Below are positions 45,881 through 56,520 of a stretch of DNA of 64,000 nt, piece after piece (within the stretch, counting starts at the first letter, position 1; each line of letters starts with the position of its first letter). Position numbers and translations under genes: made by a program. This stretch comes from Pictodentalium vernedei (Eukaryota; Mollusca; Scaphopoda; Dentaliida; Dentaliidae), in the NCBI GenBank assembly GCA_031216915.1, contig CM062296.1, positions 144,378,344 through 144,442,343 on the forward strand. Reading direction: 5' to 3'. The notes beneath the pieces were generated by a model. It saw only the letters and a program-made list of their open reading frames with translations. It was not told the origin of the DNA and made no database searches.

Positions 45881-46156
45881 CTAATAAAATGTTTGTTGGT
45901 TGAGTTTTTTTTCAAAAACTTGACCTGTAGTTTGATGAAGTAGGTAGACAGGCAGGTGGATGAATGGGTGGGCTTTCAGTTAGGCTGGCAAGCTGTCGGC
46001 AGGCTTCAGGCATTACCTTTCTCATTATTGCGATAACTTGAACAAATATCAATAGATTTGGTCAATATTTGGTATGTGAGACTTTCTTAACAGTGTCTTG
46101 AATGAGTTTGAAAACTGGTACGGTTTAACCATATAGAGCAGAGTTATAGCTCATAG

Positions 46157-49094
46157 CCCTTTACCCAACGCAGACGATATCAAAATTTATTAGCTCACCT
46201 GACTTTCAGTCAGGAGAGCTATAGTGATCACTCACCGTCCGTCGTCTGGCGTCCGTCGTCCGTGAACATGGTGTTTGCGTCTTCTCCTCCCAAACCGCTG
46301 AACCAATTTAATTGATATTTGAGATAATAGTTTGTTATGACATCGCAATTTGATTTTGTTCAAATCAAGTTGCCCCGCCCGTGGGTAGGGCCACACCCAA
46401 AAAGTGTGCTGAAATCTTAAAAAATCTTCTTCTCATGAACCAGCAGTAGCAGAGACTTGATATCTGGTGTGCAGCTTCCTTTTGAGGTGTAGACTCAGAT
46501 TTGTTCAAGAGAAGTTTGTGGGGCTATACTTGGCATCGTTATGGGAGGGGCAAAATTTTTGGCCCCGCCCAAAATTTCTATTTTCCAAACCGAGAGGCTG
46601 ATTTGAACCAAATTTTATGTGAGGGCTTATTGGGTCATAAGTACCTAATTTATGCTGATTTTTTTTTTCCCGTAGCCCCATGGGAACCGCAGGAGCTAAA
46701 AATAGAAAAAATTAAAACGTCCATATCTCCAAAACTGCACGGCACCGAGAATTTTTATTTGGTGTGAAGCTTCCTTAGGACCAACAGAAAGAATTGGTAA
46801 AAAAAAATTGCCATCGGTTTTATCATAGGGTACAGTTTCGGGACTTTGAAAAAGTGCTGAGTCAGCACTTTTTAACACTGTAGGCAATGGGAAAAACATT
46901 AAAAAATCTTCTTCTCCAGATCCAGCAGGCAGAATCTTTTGATATTTGGTATGCAACATTGGAGGGTGGTTCTGATTCAAGTTTGTTCAAATCGGCCCCC
47001 TGGGCTCATATTTGGGCTCAGTATAGGAGCCCGATTTCGAACTTAGTGCATTTCAGGCAAATTTCTTAAAAAATCTTCTTCTCCAGATCCAGCAGGCAGA
47101 ATGTTTTGATATTTGGTATGCAACATTGTGGGGTGGATCTGATTCAAGTTTGTTCAAATCGGCCCCCTGGGTTTATATTTGGGCTCAGTATAGGAGCCCA
47201 AATTTGAACTTACTGCATTTCAGGCAAATTTCTTTGAAAATCTTCTTCTCCAGATCCAGCAGGCAGAATCTTTTGATATTTGGTATGCAACATTGTGGGG
47301 TGGATCTGATTCAAGTTTGTTCAAATCGGCCCCTTGGGTGTATATTTGGCCTCAGTATAGGAGCCCAAATTTGAACTTAGTGCATTTCAGGCAAATTTCT
47401 TTGAAAATCTTCTTCTCAAGATCCAGCAGGCAGAATCTTTTGATATTGGGTATGCAACATTGTGGGGTGGATCTGATTCAAGTTTGTTCAAATCGGCTCC
47501 CTGGGTTTATATTTGGGCTCAGTATTGGAGACCAAATTTGAACTTAGTGCTTTTCAGGCAAATTTCTTAAAAAATCTTCTTCTCCAGATCCAGCAGGCAG
47601 AATCTTTTGATATTTGGTATGCAACATCGTGGGGTGGATCTGATTCTATTTTGTTCAAATCGGCTCCCTAGATTCATATTTGGGCTCACTATAGAAGCTC
47701 GAATTTGAACTTAGTGCATTTCAGGCAAATTTCTTCAAAAATCTTCTTCTCCAGATCCTGCAGGTAGAATCTTTTGATATTTGGTATGCAACATTGTGGG
47801 GTGGATATGATTCCAGTTTGTTCAAATCGGCCACCTGGATTCATATTTGGGCTCACTATAGAAGCCCAAATTCGAACTTAGTGCATTTCAGGCAAATTTC
47901 TTTGAAAATCTTCTTCTCAAGATCCAGCAGGCAGAATCTTGTGATATTTGGTATGCAACATCCTTAGGGGGGGGTGAGATTCAAGTTTGTTCAAGCCATG
48001 TCCCTAGGTCCATATTTGGGCTCACTGTGGGAGCTTGAATTGTAACTTTGTTTGAAATGAGGAATTTTCTTAAAAAAATCTTCTTCTTCAGATCCAGCAG
48101 TCGGAATGGTTTGATATGTGGTGAGTAGCATCCTTGGGGGAGGGGGGGATTCAAGTGTGTTAAAGCCAAGTCCATGGGTCCATATTTGGGCTCCCTGTGG
48201 GAGCCCAAATTATAACTTAGTCAATATGAGGAATTTTTCTTTAAAAATCTTCTTCTTCAGATTCAGCAGTTGGAATGTTTTGATATTTGGCAGGGAGCAA
48301 CCTTAGGGGGCTGAGATTCAAGTTTGTTCAAGCCAAGTCTTTTGGTTCATATTTGGGCTCACTATGGGAGCCTGAATGACAACTTAGTTCAAAATGAGGA
48401 ATTTTCTTTAAAAATCTTCAGATCCAGCAGATGAATGCTTTTGATATTTTTTATGCAGCATCCTTAGGGGGGTAAGATTCAAGTTTGTTCAAGCCATGTC
48501 CCTAGGTCCATATTTGGGCTGATTGTGGGAGCTTGAATTGTAACTTGGTTCAAAATGAGGAATTTTCTTTAAAAATCTTCTTCTTCGGATCCAGCAGTCG
48601 GAATGTTTTGATATTTGGTGTGCAGAATCCTTAGGGGTGTGAGATTCAGGTTTGTTAAAGCCAAGTCCCTGGGTTCATATATGGGCTCCCTGTGGGAGCC
48701 CGAATTATGACTTAGTTCAATATGAGGAATATTCTTTAAAAATCTTTTTTTAGATCCACTGGTCAGAATATTTGGATATTTGGTTTCAGCTTTTATTAGG
48801 AGGAGCAGATGCAACTTGTGGAAATCAATTCTCTGGGTTGATATTTAGGCTACCATGTCAGGTGAGCGCCCTCAGGCCCCCTGGGGTCTCTTGTTAATTT
48901 AATTATCGTTTTTTAATTTTTTTCGAAAAATTTCAACAAAACCATATCATGTGACCCCCTCATTCGAACGAGCTCCTTCCAATGAGGGGCCACATGATAT
49001 GGTTTTGTTGAAATTTTTCCGAAAAATAATATTTTTTCAGCTGCTGAATCTGCATATTACGCTGGCGGATGCAGGCGATTCGTTGGGTAAAGGG
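46157..49094. mobile_element. TTAA hairpin MITE, type I, split by family D
   Basis: The left 34 bases (46157-46191, ccctttacccaacgcagacg) and the right part (48894-49094, with tcaacaaaaccatatcatgt, its complement, and cgttgggtaaaggg) make one normal type I MITE. TTAA follows at 49095-49098. Confidence 0.82.
46192..48893 (+). mobile_element. Family D tandem-cored element, full length
   Basis: It starts agctcacctgactttcagtc, then a ccgtccgtcgtc tract, and ends gtcaggtgagcgccctcagg then ccccctggggtctcttg. The 3' part has caggtgagc, the complement of the 5' gctcacctg, and a terminal stem aggcccc/ggggtct. The core holds a ~167-base unit (ccaga at 46916, 47083, 47250, ~47417), repeated at least 11 times and diverging 3'-ward. 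The insertion site lies between T residues. No transposase. Confidence 0.75.
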
Positions 49095-49428
49095 TTAATT
49101 AGTAAATGTTTTGCTTTTTTCAGCTCATAGCACAATAACTTGAACAAATATCAATGGATTTGATTTTTTAATAATAACAAGCCTTGCAGGTGCAAAAATA
49201 CTTGGTCCCCGCACCAGCAATGCGTAATCCGTGTTTGTCCTATTTGAACAGGTCTGCTTGCAAATCAACAAAATGATTGATTCGCCCAATTTGTACTGGT
49301 CTGCTTGCCTACCCATTAGGAGAACAAGTATCAAGTCACTCTGCACATACTGTCAAAGAATAAAATTGGACAGAAAATGTTTGATCTGCCAACTAAGCCA
49401 ACTAATTTACTGTTGTAAAATCTTGTAG

Positions 49429-49584
49429 AAGTGGATGTGCCACATCAGAAGACATGTTGTGGAAGCTAGATGCCTTGCAGTCTTTCATTAGGGATTTACA
49501 TTGGCCAGAGGAAGTATTTGCAGAACATTTAGATCATCGGTTGAAGTTAATGGCTGCTGATATGATTGAAGCTGCAGCTAAAAG
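49429..49584 (+). CDS. CADPS: CAPS/CADPS exon, MUN domain
   Basis: Acceptor gtaaaatcttgtag, donor gttagt. Completing the split codon it encodes [52 protein letters not shown] plus two bases. The [23 protein letters not shown] signature is CAPS-specific as I know the family. It enters in phase 2 and leaves in phase 2. Confidence 0.95.
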
Positions 49585-49844
49585 GTTAGTGAAATTTAAC
49601 CAATGATGTATATTTTTTTCAAAACGACTTTTTCTTCCCATAGCTTGGGTTTTTGAAGAGACTTGTACCTGTCTAACAGGATACGTTCTACCCGGGACAT
49701 CTCCCCCACCTGTGTAGAGTTAAGATGTCACTGTATGTATACCCTCTCACCTGACACATCTTTCCCTTCCCCTCCCTACTTGAACGTTTGCAATTTAATT
49801 ATGAATGTTTTTCAAGAATCATTTTACTTTGTTTCCGAATTTAT

Positions 49845-50250
49845 AAGGCCACACAAAGTAGATCTTCTGTTTCTCAGGCCATTATTTGTGAAATTGCATG
49901 CGGGCAAGCGTTTTTTTATTTTATTTTTGATTTCAGTAATTTCTTCTTAGCCATCAAAAGTTTATGTTCTTGGTTCACGTTTTAGGCCTCATAATCTACA
50001 GAATAGCATGAGTGGTTGTGTATTCCATCCCTTGAGTGCAAGAAGGCTTTGCAGTGCTAAAGCATTGCAAAGCCTTCTTGCACTCAAGGGACAAATTCAT
50101 CAATTTTTTTAACTTAGGTAAAATATCAGACATAAACCATTTAATTTTAATTTTTTTTTAAGTTAAATTGGTTATAAAAAGAGAGCATGCGGCAGCCAAA
50201 AGGACTATGCGGGAGGGCCTGAGAAACAGATTTTTTATTTTTTAGGCCTA
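49845..50250 (-). repeat. Family I repeat, inverted
   Basis: It begins aaggccacacaaagtagatc and ends cagattttttattttttagg. The central palindrome is intact: gaaggctttgcagtgc / gcattgcaaagccttc. Confidence 0.78.
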
Positions 50251-50333
50251 AGTAAAGCTTTTAAAAAAAATCTTGTTTCTCATGCACCTACCACGTCACT
50301 GAAAATATGTCTCATCACTCTTTTTTTTTTTAA

Positions 50334-50577
50334 CCCTTTACCCAACAAAAGGGCCAAAACCGGCCAGCGCTATTCTCAAAAATCGCCTATTAATTTTAAT
50401 TATTTTTTTCATTTTTTGTCTCAAAAACATAGGTTAAGACCCCTCATTGGAACGAGCTCGTCGAGCTCGTTCCAATGAGGGGTCATAACCTATGTTTTTG
50501 AGACAAAAAATGAAAAAAAATAGTTATTGAAGAATTTTTTTTGCAAGTGTCGTCTGCTTTTCATGTTAGGTAAAGGG
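50334..50577. mobile_element. TTAA hairpin MITE, type II
   Basis: TTAA at 50330-50333 and 50578-50581, ends ccctttacccaaca and gttaggtaaaggg. A long perfect stem is closed by gagctcgtcgagctc. Confidence 0.88.
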
Positions 50578-50787
50578 TTAACATGGAAATCTCTTCAGTA
50601 ACATTATTTTTCACGTGTGGGACTAGCAATTTAATCAACTATAACTCACTGAGCTCTGTCAAACAAGATATAGTTGGGAAAATTTGCAATTGTATTAGAT
50701 GAAATTTTCACTGCTGAAAACTTTCGTTTTTCTGGAGAACAGTGTAAGGAATTAAACAATTTCAACTATTTTCAGAACTGTTTTGTA

Positions 50788-51200
50788 GACTAAGGCCTAA
50801 AAAAATAAAAAATCTGTTTCTCAGGCCCTCCCGCATGGTCCTTTTGGCTGCCGCATTCTCTCTTTTTATAACCAATTTAAACTTAAAAAAATAAAAATTA
50901 AATGGTTTATGTCTGATATTTTACCCAAGTTAAAAAAATTGATGAATTTGTCACTTGAGTGCAAGAAGGCTTTGCAATGCTTTAGCATTGCAAAGCCTTC
51001 TTGCACTCCAGGGATGAAAAAGCCCACCACCCATGCTATTCTGTAGATTATGAGGCCAAACACTTGAACCAGGAGCATGAACTTTTGATGGCAAAGAAGT
51101 AATTACTGGAATAACAAATAAAATAAAAAACTGCTCGCCCGCATGTAATTTTACAAATAATGGCCTGAGAAACAGAAGGTCTACTTCGTGTGGCCTAACA
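50788..51200 (+). repeat. Family I repeat
   Basis: It begins taaggcctaaaaaaataaaa and ends gaaggtctacttcgtgtggcc, in opposite orientation to the copy at 49845. The palindrome gcaatgctttagcattgc is intact. Confidence 0.78.
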
Positions 51201-51202
51201 AA

Positions 51203-51621
51203 AAGAAAATACACAGAACGACACACGTGTGAATTGGGTTAATCGATATGGCGTGGAAGGATAAAACGAGAGGCTGCAGGCCATATCGATTAGCCCATTC
51301 ACACGCGTTTATCGTTCTGTGCTTATTACATCCCTTCACGTCTATAAAAGCAAGTATTAGAAGGACACTCAGCAATTCATTTGACAACTCACCCCCTGAG
51401 TTCCAATGTGTTCTGTGTGCCAGTAGGAAATTAGAACTCAGTGGATGAACTATCAACAAAAAGAACACATTTTATTGTCAACCAAATTTGCGAGGGGAAC
51501 CCGTGTTACTATTTTTAGCTATCACTTGCGATTCAAATTGCAGTGCACAATTTGTAGGAAATTCCACTTCTGTTTAAAAATAGTCTGTCAACGATTTCCG
51601 TTCTGCACATGTATAGGTTGA
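51203..51621 (+). repeat. Family H element, 3'-truncated
   Basis: It starts acacagaacgacacacgtgt. The first stem (atcgatatggc / gccatatcgat) and a shortened cctgagttccaatgtgttc stem are present. It stops at gttctgcacatg just before the family D element. Confidence 0.7.
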
Positions 51622-51640
51622 AGTCAATTGCAACCTTTTT

Positions 51641-53705
51641 AGCTCACCTGAGCAAAGCTCAAGGGGAGGTCTACTGATCACTTTCCGTCCGTCGTCCGTC
51701 CGTCGTTAACTTTACATTATCAACTTCTTCTCACGAACTGCTGGACCAAATTCAACAAAATTTGCTACGCATGTTCCCTATCATATGTCAATTCAAATTT
51801 GTTCAAATCAAGTTGACCCGCCCCTTGGTAGGGCCACGCCCAAAATGTGAACCTAAATCTTAAAAAATCTTCTCATGAACCAGCAGTAGCAAAGACTTGA
51901 TATTAGGTATTCAGCTTCCTTTTGAGGTGTAGACTCAGATTTGTTCCAGACAAGTTCTAGGGACTATATTTGTCATCGTTATGGGAGGGGCGAGAATTTT
52001 TGCCCCGCCCAAAATTTTCCAAACCGACAGGCTGATTTGAACCAAATTTGACATGAGGTTTTATTGGGACATAAGTAGTTAATTTGTGCAAAAAAAAAAT
52101 GTTCCCTTCGCCCTACGGAAACCGCAGGAGCTAAAAATAGAAAAAAAATTAAAATGCCCATATCTCCAAAACTACACGGCGCTGAGAATTCTTATTTGGT
52201 GTGAAGCTTCCTTAGGACCAACAGAATGGAATGGTCAAAAAAAATTTCTATCGGTTTTATCATGGGGTACTTTTTTGGGACTTTTGAAAAAGTGCTGAGT
52301 CAGCATTTTATGACACTGTGGGTAATGGGAAAAACATTTAAGACTACTTTTCTCCCAAACCACTGCTCCAAAAGCTTTCAAATTTTGCATATAACATCTT
52401 TGGAAGATTATTTCACATGTTTATTGAAATCAATTCCCTGGGTCCATATTTGGGCTCTCTATGGGAGCCCAAATATTTAAATTAGTACACTATGAGGAAT
52501 ATTCTTTAAAAATCTTCTTTTTCAGATCTACCAATAAGAATCTTTTGATATTTGGTATGCAGCATCCTTAGGGGGGTGAGATTCAAGTTTGTTCAAGCCA
52601 AGTCCCTGGGTTCATATTTGGGCTCACTGTGGGAGCCTGAATTATAACTTAGTTCAAAATGAGGAATTTTCTTTAAAAATCTTCTTCTTCAGATCCAGCA
52701 GTGGGAACATTTTGATATTTGGTTTGTAGCATCCTTTGGGGGGTGAGATTCAAGTTTCTTCAAGTCATGTCCCTGGGTCCATATTTGGGCGCACTGTAGG
52801 AGCTCGAATTGTAACTTAGTTCAAAATGAGGAATTTTCTTAAAAAATCTTCTTCAGATCCAGCAGTCGGAATGTTTTGATATTTGGTGTGCAGCATCCTT
52901 AGGGTGTGATTCAAGTTTGTTAAATCCAAGTCCCTGGATTCATATTTGGGCTCCCTGTGGGAGCCCGAATTATAGCTTCGTTCAATTTGAGGAATTTTTC
53001 TTTAAAAATCTTCTTCAGATTCAGCAGTCGGAATGTTTTGATATTTGGCATGCAGCATCCTTAGTGGGGTGAGATTCAAGTTTGTCAAAGCCATGTCCCT
53101 AGGTTCATATTTGGGCTCACTGTGGGAGCTCGAATTGTAACTTAGTTCAAAATGAGGAATTTTCTTTAAAAATCATATTCTTCAGATCCAGCAGTCGGAA
53201 TTTTTTGATATTTGGTATGCAGCATCCTTGGAAGGTGAGATTCAAGTTTGTTGAAGCCAAGTCCCTGGGTTCATATTTGGGCTCCCTGTGGGAGCCCGAA
53301 TTATAACTTAGTTCAATATGAGGAATTTTTCTTTAAAAATCTTCTTCTTCAGATTCATATTTATTTATTTATTTAGGGGTGTTTAAGGTCACATATTTAT
53401 GCACAATGGCTAAGCATGACCGTGACAGTTTTACGGGTGGAGGAAGCGACAGTTTTACGGGTGGAGGAAGCCGGAGTACCCGGAGAGAACCACCGAGCAA
53501 CAGCAAGCAACTGTCAGCTCCCGAACATACTAACTCCACACATGCAGGGTTAGCATTGGTTGAAGACAAGTGAACCATCAACGTGCAGTACGCCTTAGTA
53601 CACAACGCCACCGTGCCCCCACGCGGGCAATGGAGATGAAGTGTCTTGCCCAAGGACATCTTCTTCAGATTCAGCGGTCGGAATGTTTTGATATTTGGCA
53701 TGCAG
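51641..53705 (+). mobile_element. Family D element, 3' end missing
   Basis: It starts agctcacctgagcaaagctc after a T run, with a ccgtccgtcgtccgtccg tract. At least six units of ~165-170 bases follow (cttcagatccagcagtcggaa, ttcaagtttgtt). A SINE is inserted at 53358. The usual ggcctcttg end is absent. Confidence 0.72.
53358..53658 (-). mobile_element. 5'-truncated SINE in family D
   Basis: A perfect 15-bp target duplication tcttcttcagattca lies at 53343-53357 and 53659-53673. The tail (tatttatttatttattta) is on the left. The copy stops at gccttgtcc-type centre (cttgcccaaggaca), so the tRNA head is missing. A 27-bp tandem duplication (gacagttttacgggtggagg) lies at about 53424-53477. Confidence 0.9.
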
Positions 53706-53845
53706 AACTGAACGCTATTTAATGCTTGAAAATCTTGAATTTATTGCATTTTGTTATTATCTGATCAAAACTCCATGAAAACAACTTGATACATGTATGA
53801 CGATACGTACAATATAACTGTTTATATTCCTCTCGTATATTACAG

Positions 53846-53957
53846 GACATTGAAAGCATTTGAATTATGGTTACGTAAAGGTGGTAAAGGTACAGATTAC
53901 ATTGTATATTCAGAGATGTGTATCATGATGAATGTTGTCATAGACTGTAAAAACAAG
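53846..53957 (+). CDS. CADPS: CAPS/CADPS exon, MUN domain
   Basis: Acceptor tctcgtatattacag, donor gtaatt. It completes an Arg codon and encodes TLKAFELWLRKGGKGTDYIV then YSEMCIMMNVVIDCKNK, ending on a codon. It corresponds to the family segment in which a helix is followed by (I/S)CxMxNVxxDxK. It is less conserved than its neighbours, but order, phase and length fit. Confidence 0.9.
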
Positions 53958-53998
53958 GTAATTATAACAAGTAAAACAAGTACTTGGAACATTGTTTA

Positions 53999-54225
53999 CC
54001 CTTTACCCAAAGAATTGGCAGCATCTTCCTGTATAATTTACAAAGTGAGCAGTAGAAAAAACAGTATTTTTTCCAAAAATGTCAACAATACCGTATCATG
54101 TGACCACATCGAGCTTGTTCCAATAAGGAGTTCACATTACATGGTTTTGTTGAATTTGTTTGAGAAATGTTTACAAACAATAATTAAAATAATAAATTTT
54201 GATATCCTGCGTGTTGGATAATGGG
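53999..54225. mobile_element. TTAA hairpin MITE, type I, strongly decayed
   Basis: Ends ccctttacccaaagaattgg and tgttggataatggg, TTAA at 54226-54229. The stem is reduced to tatcatgtgacc / gttcacattacatgg remnants. It begins 42 bases after the upstream exon. Confidence 0.72.
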
Positions 54226-54392
54226 TTAACCCGTAAGTTCCCAAACTGCCATTTTTATATTGATTTTAAAAAGTCCCAAAGTGTATTCTTCCTTGAGAAC
54301 TCAACCGTTATTGGCTACATTGATTATGGCAATGTTTTTATATCATTGATGGCTGCCTGTACACTCTAAACTCATCTGCAGCTGTGTATATG

Positions 54393-54560
54393 TGTTACAC
54401 CCCGTTTGTGAAATTTCCCATTTCATGAAATGGGCAGTCAAATTGCCCAGTTCATGAAATGAGCAACCAGTCTGCCCATTTCATGAAATGGGCAAAACTC
54501 TTGCACATTTCATGAAATGGGCAGCCTTTGCAGTTGCCCATTTCATGAACTGGGCAATAA
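54393..54560 (+). repeat. Left terminal inverted repeat with periodic palindromes
   Basis: The palindromic core ttcatgaa recurs at 54422, 54451, 54480, 54509 and 54542, that is every 29, 29, 29 and 33 bases, each inside a cccatttcatgaaatggg-like site. These are candidate transposase-binding sites. Confidence 0.85.
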
Positions 54561-54765
54561 CATATAGATGTGAAGAAATAAGTTTAAAGTTGCCTAAAAT
54601 CATGATGTTTATTACGTAAAAAACATATCAGTTATAAAATAAGAACATCATCAGTTATAAAATAAGAACTTCAGTTATATAACAAGAAATACAAATTACA
54701 AAAGAAACTACAAAATTAATCCATATTATGACATGACTTGTGTGAGTGACAGGCACTGTTACATC

Positions 54766-56010
54766 TTAAACCAGCTTTGAAACAAGAACACCTTTTTGAC
54801 AAACAGTTACTCCTACAGTGACATCGTTTAAAACCTTGACCTCCACATAACTTTGTTTTGTTACAATTTCTCGAATCGAAAGCGATTCCTCATCTACATC
54901 ATTTATTGTGACACCATTATATTTTAAAAGTTCAAATTGATTTCTAGATAGTTTTACATTTACAGTACCTGATTTTGTTCCAACAGTGTAAAAGTCATTA
55001 TCCACATTAACTATCACACCAATTGTCTTTGGTGGGTCACCTGTGCTCCTATCAAACTGTGACGCTGGCACTGCCACATTGTCCCCAATTGTTGCATCAG
55101 AAAGCTTTTTTTTTGCTTCTATTCAGCATTCTTTCTGCCTGTTTTTCTATACCTTCCTGAGCACACACTCTAGCTCATTTTGCAGGATGAGATTCTGCAT
55201 CATCATTGTCACTCGTCACTTCCTCCAACAGAATGTCACTAGATTCCACTATTGTTTCTACTGCATCAAGACTATGTTCATTTTGCTCAACATGAGGTTC
55301 TACTGACACTGGGTTGACACTATCTGACTCTTTGTCGTTAACAATCACATCTTGGTGGTTACTTTGAGGATTTTCTAACAGATTGTTTAATTCTTCCTCA
55401 CCAATACCAGAATGCATACGGTCTATGAATTCCTGTGGAAGCTGTGATTTTAACCCACAGCGTGGCTTGTTCCCAGTTAAAGCTTTATATGGTGTCATTC
55501 TGATTGTCTCATGATAACTAGAGTTCATAGCCCACTGAACAAATCGTATTCCATAACTCCATTTTGCACTGTTGTTATCTCGCATCCAAGCCATAAGTTT
55601 ACATTTCATGTCACCATTACTACGTTCTACACAACCCTGACTCTGTGGGTGACAGGGTCACCCATTAACAAGCACCAGATCAGGCCAGAATGATGACAGC
55701 TCATGAATAATTTTGGCAGTGAACTCGCGACTGTTATCCGATTGAAGAATGTGTGGCGCTCCAATATCCAGAAATATCAGTAACAGTTCAACAGTTAAAA
55801 CAACATCCAAGCAAAACATGAAATGCATACTTTCAGCAATCACCTTAGTTAACAGATCAAACATTTCTGCAAAATAAACAACATTGAAACACATACTTTC
55901 AGCAATCACCTTAGTTAAAAGATCAAACATTTCTGCAAAATGAACAACATTGAAACACATACTTTCAGCAATAACCTTAGTTGAAAGATCAAACATTTCT
56001 GCAAAATAAA
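54766..56010 (-). pseudogene. Ginger-like transposase/integrase remnant
   Basis: Read from 56010 leftward. Three 22-residue repeats (FDLLTKVIAESMCFNVVYFA type) are followed by GAPHILQSDNSREFTAKIIH (second catalytic Asp; usual Gly changed to Ser). A TGA stop at 55658-55660 comes next, then CHPQSQGCVERSNGDMKCKL (catalytic Glu) and SSYHETIRMTPYKALTGNKP. A TGA at 55175-55177 and a frameshift at a 9-base homopolymer (55106-55114) come before the C-terminal domain (TIGVIVNVDNDFYTVGTKSG, SRNQFELL). The zinc finger and the first catalytic Asp region are missing. Both stops could derive from CGA codons. Confidence 0.82.
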
Positions 56011-56103
56011 CAGCATAACTGTAGTAGTCACCACAGGGAATAAGTCAGTAGTAATAACAAAGAGAAATTATCTGTGTATGAGTTTTGAAATCTCATACAT
56101 GCT

Positions 56104-56236
56104 TTTGCCCATTTCATGAAATGAGCAAAAGGTTTGCCCATTTCATGAAATGGGCAGACTGGTTGCTCATTTCATGAACTGGGCAATTTGACTGCCCTTT
56201 TCATGAAATAGGCAATTTCATAAACGGGGTGTAACA
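56104..56236 (-). repeat. Right terminal inverted repeat with periodic palindromes
   Basis: ttcatgaa lies at 56113, 56142, 56171 and 56200, exactly 29 bases apart. The final imperfect site at 56217 is 17 bases on, mirroring the left end (54405 to 54422). Confidence 0.85.
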
Positions 56237-56520
56237 TATGTATATACAGTAGTTATTATCCTAAAATTAATCCGAGGATTTAAGGGTTAATTGAACAGGC
56301 ACTTTGCCAGAGAAAAATATTCCATTATCAGGAGTATGCAATTAACAGGAATTGTGGCATTTTCCTATCTTCTACCTTTTAAGTGGAGTTGTGCGGTATT
56401 GAAATTTCAAGTTTGGTTTGGGTATCAGTATTTTTAAAAAAGATTTACCTTGGTATTGATTAGGTATTCGGTCATATCATGTCAGACAGTTTTAGAGGTG
56501 GAGGAAGCCAGAGTACACAG

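Larger units (their letters stand above)
45895..49165 (+). repeat. Family L repeat interrupted by nested insertions
   Basis: 45895-46156 ends at the gagcagagttatagctcat phrase. 49099-49165 resumes with attagtaaatgttttgct and cagctcatagcacaataact, in the order seen uninterrupted at 2700-2830. Everything between is a TTAA MITE that itself carries a family D element. Confidence 0.7.
54393..56236 (-). mobile_element. Ginger-like integrase-type DNA transposon, decayed
   Basis: The 1,844-bp element has TG...CA ends (tgttacaccccgttt / aaacggggtgtaaca), terminal inverted repeats of about 130 bases and a 4-bp target duplication tatg (54389-54392, 56237-56240). The minus strand encodes a broken integrase-like transposase. 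Retrovirus-like TG/CA ends, long terminal inverted repeats, a 4-bp duplication and a gypsy-integrase-type core are the known marks of Ginger transposons, whose relatives include the domesticated KRBA2 and SCAND3 integrase domains. Confidence 0.85.

Noticed and set aside
46192..48893. CRISPR-like array because of regular ~167-bp repeats
   Set aside because: The repeats are contiguous and diverging, with no short repeat/unique spacer pattern, and the context is eukaryotic.
54393..56236. LTR retrotransposon or solo integrase
   Set aside because: The ends are inverted, not direct, repeats, and no RT, protease or gag is present. The Ginger type explains the integrase core.
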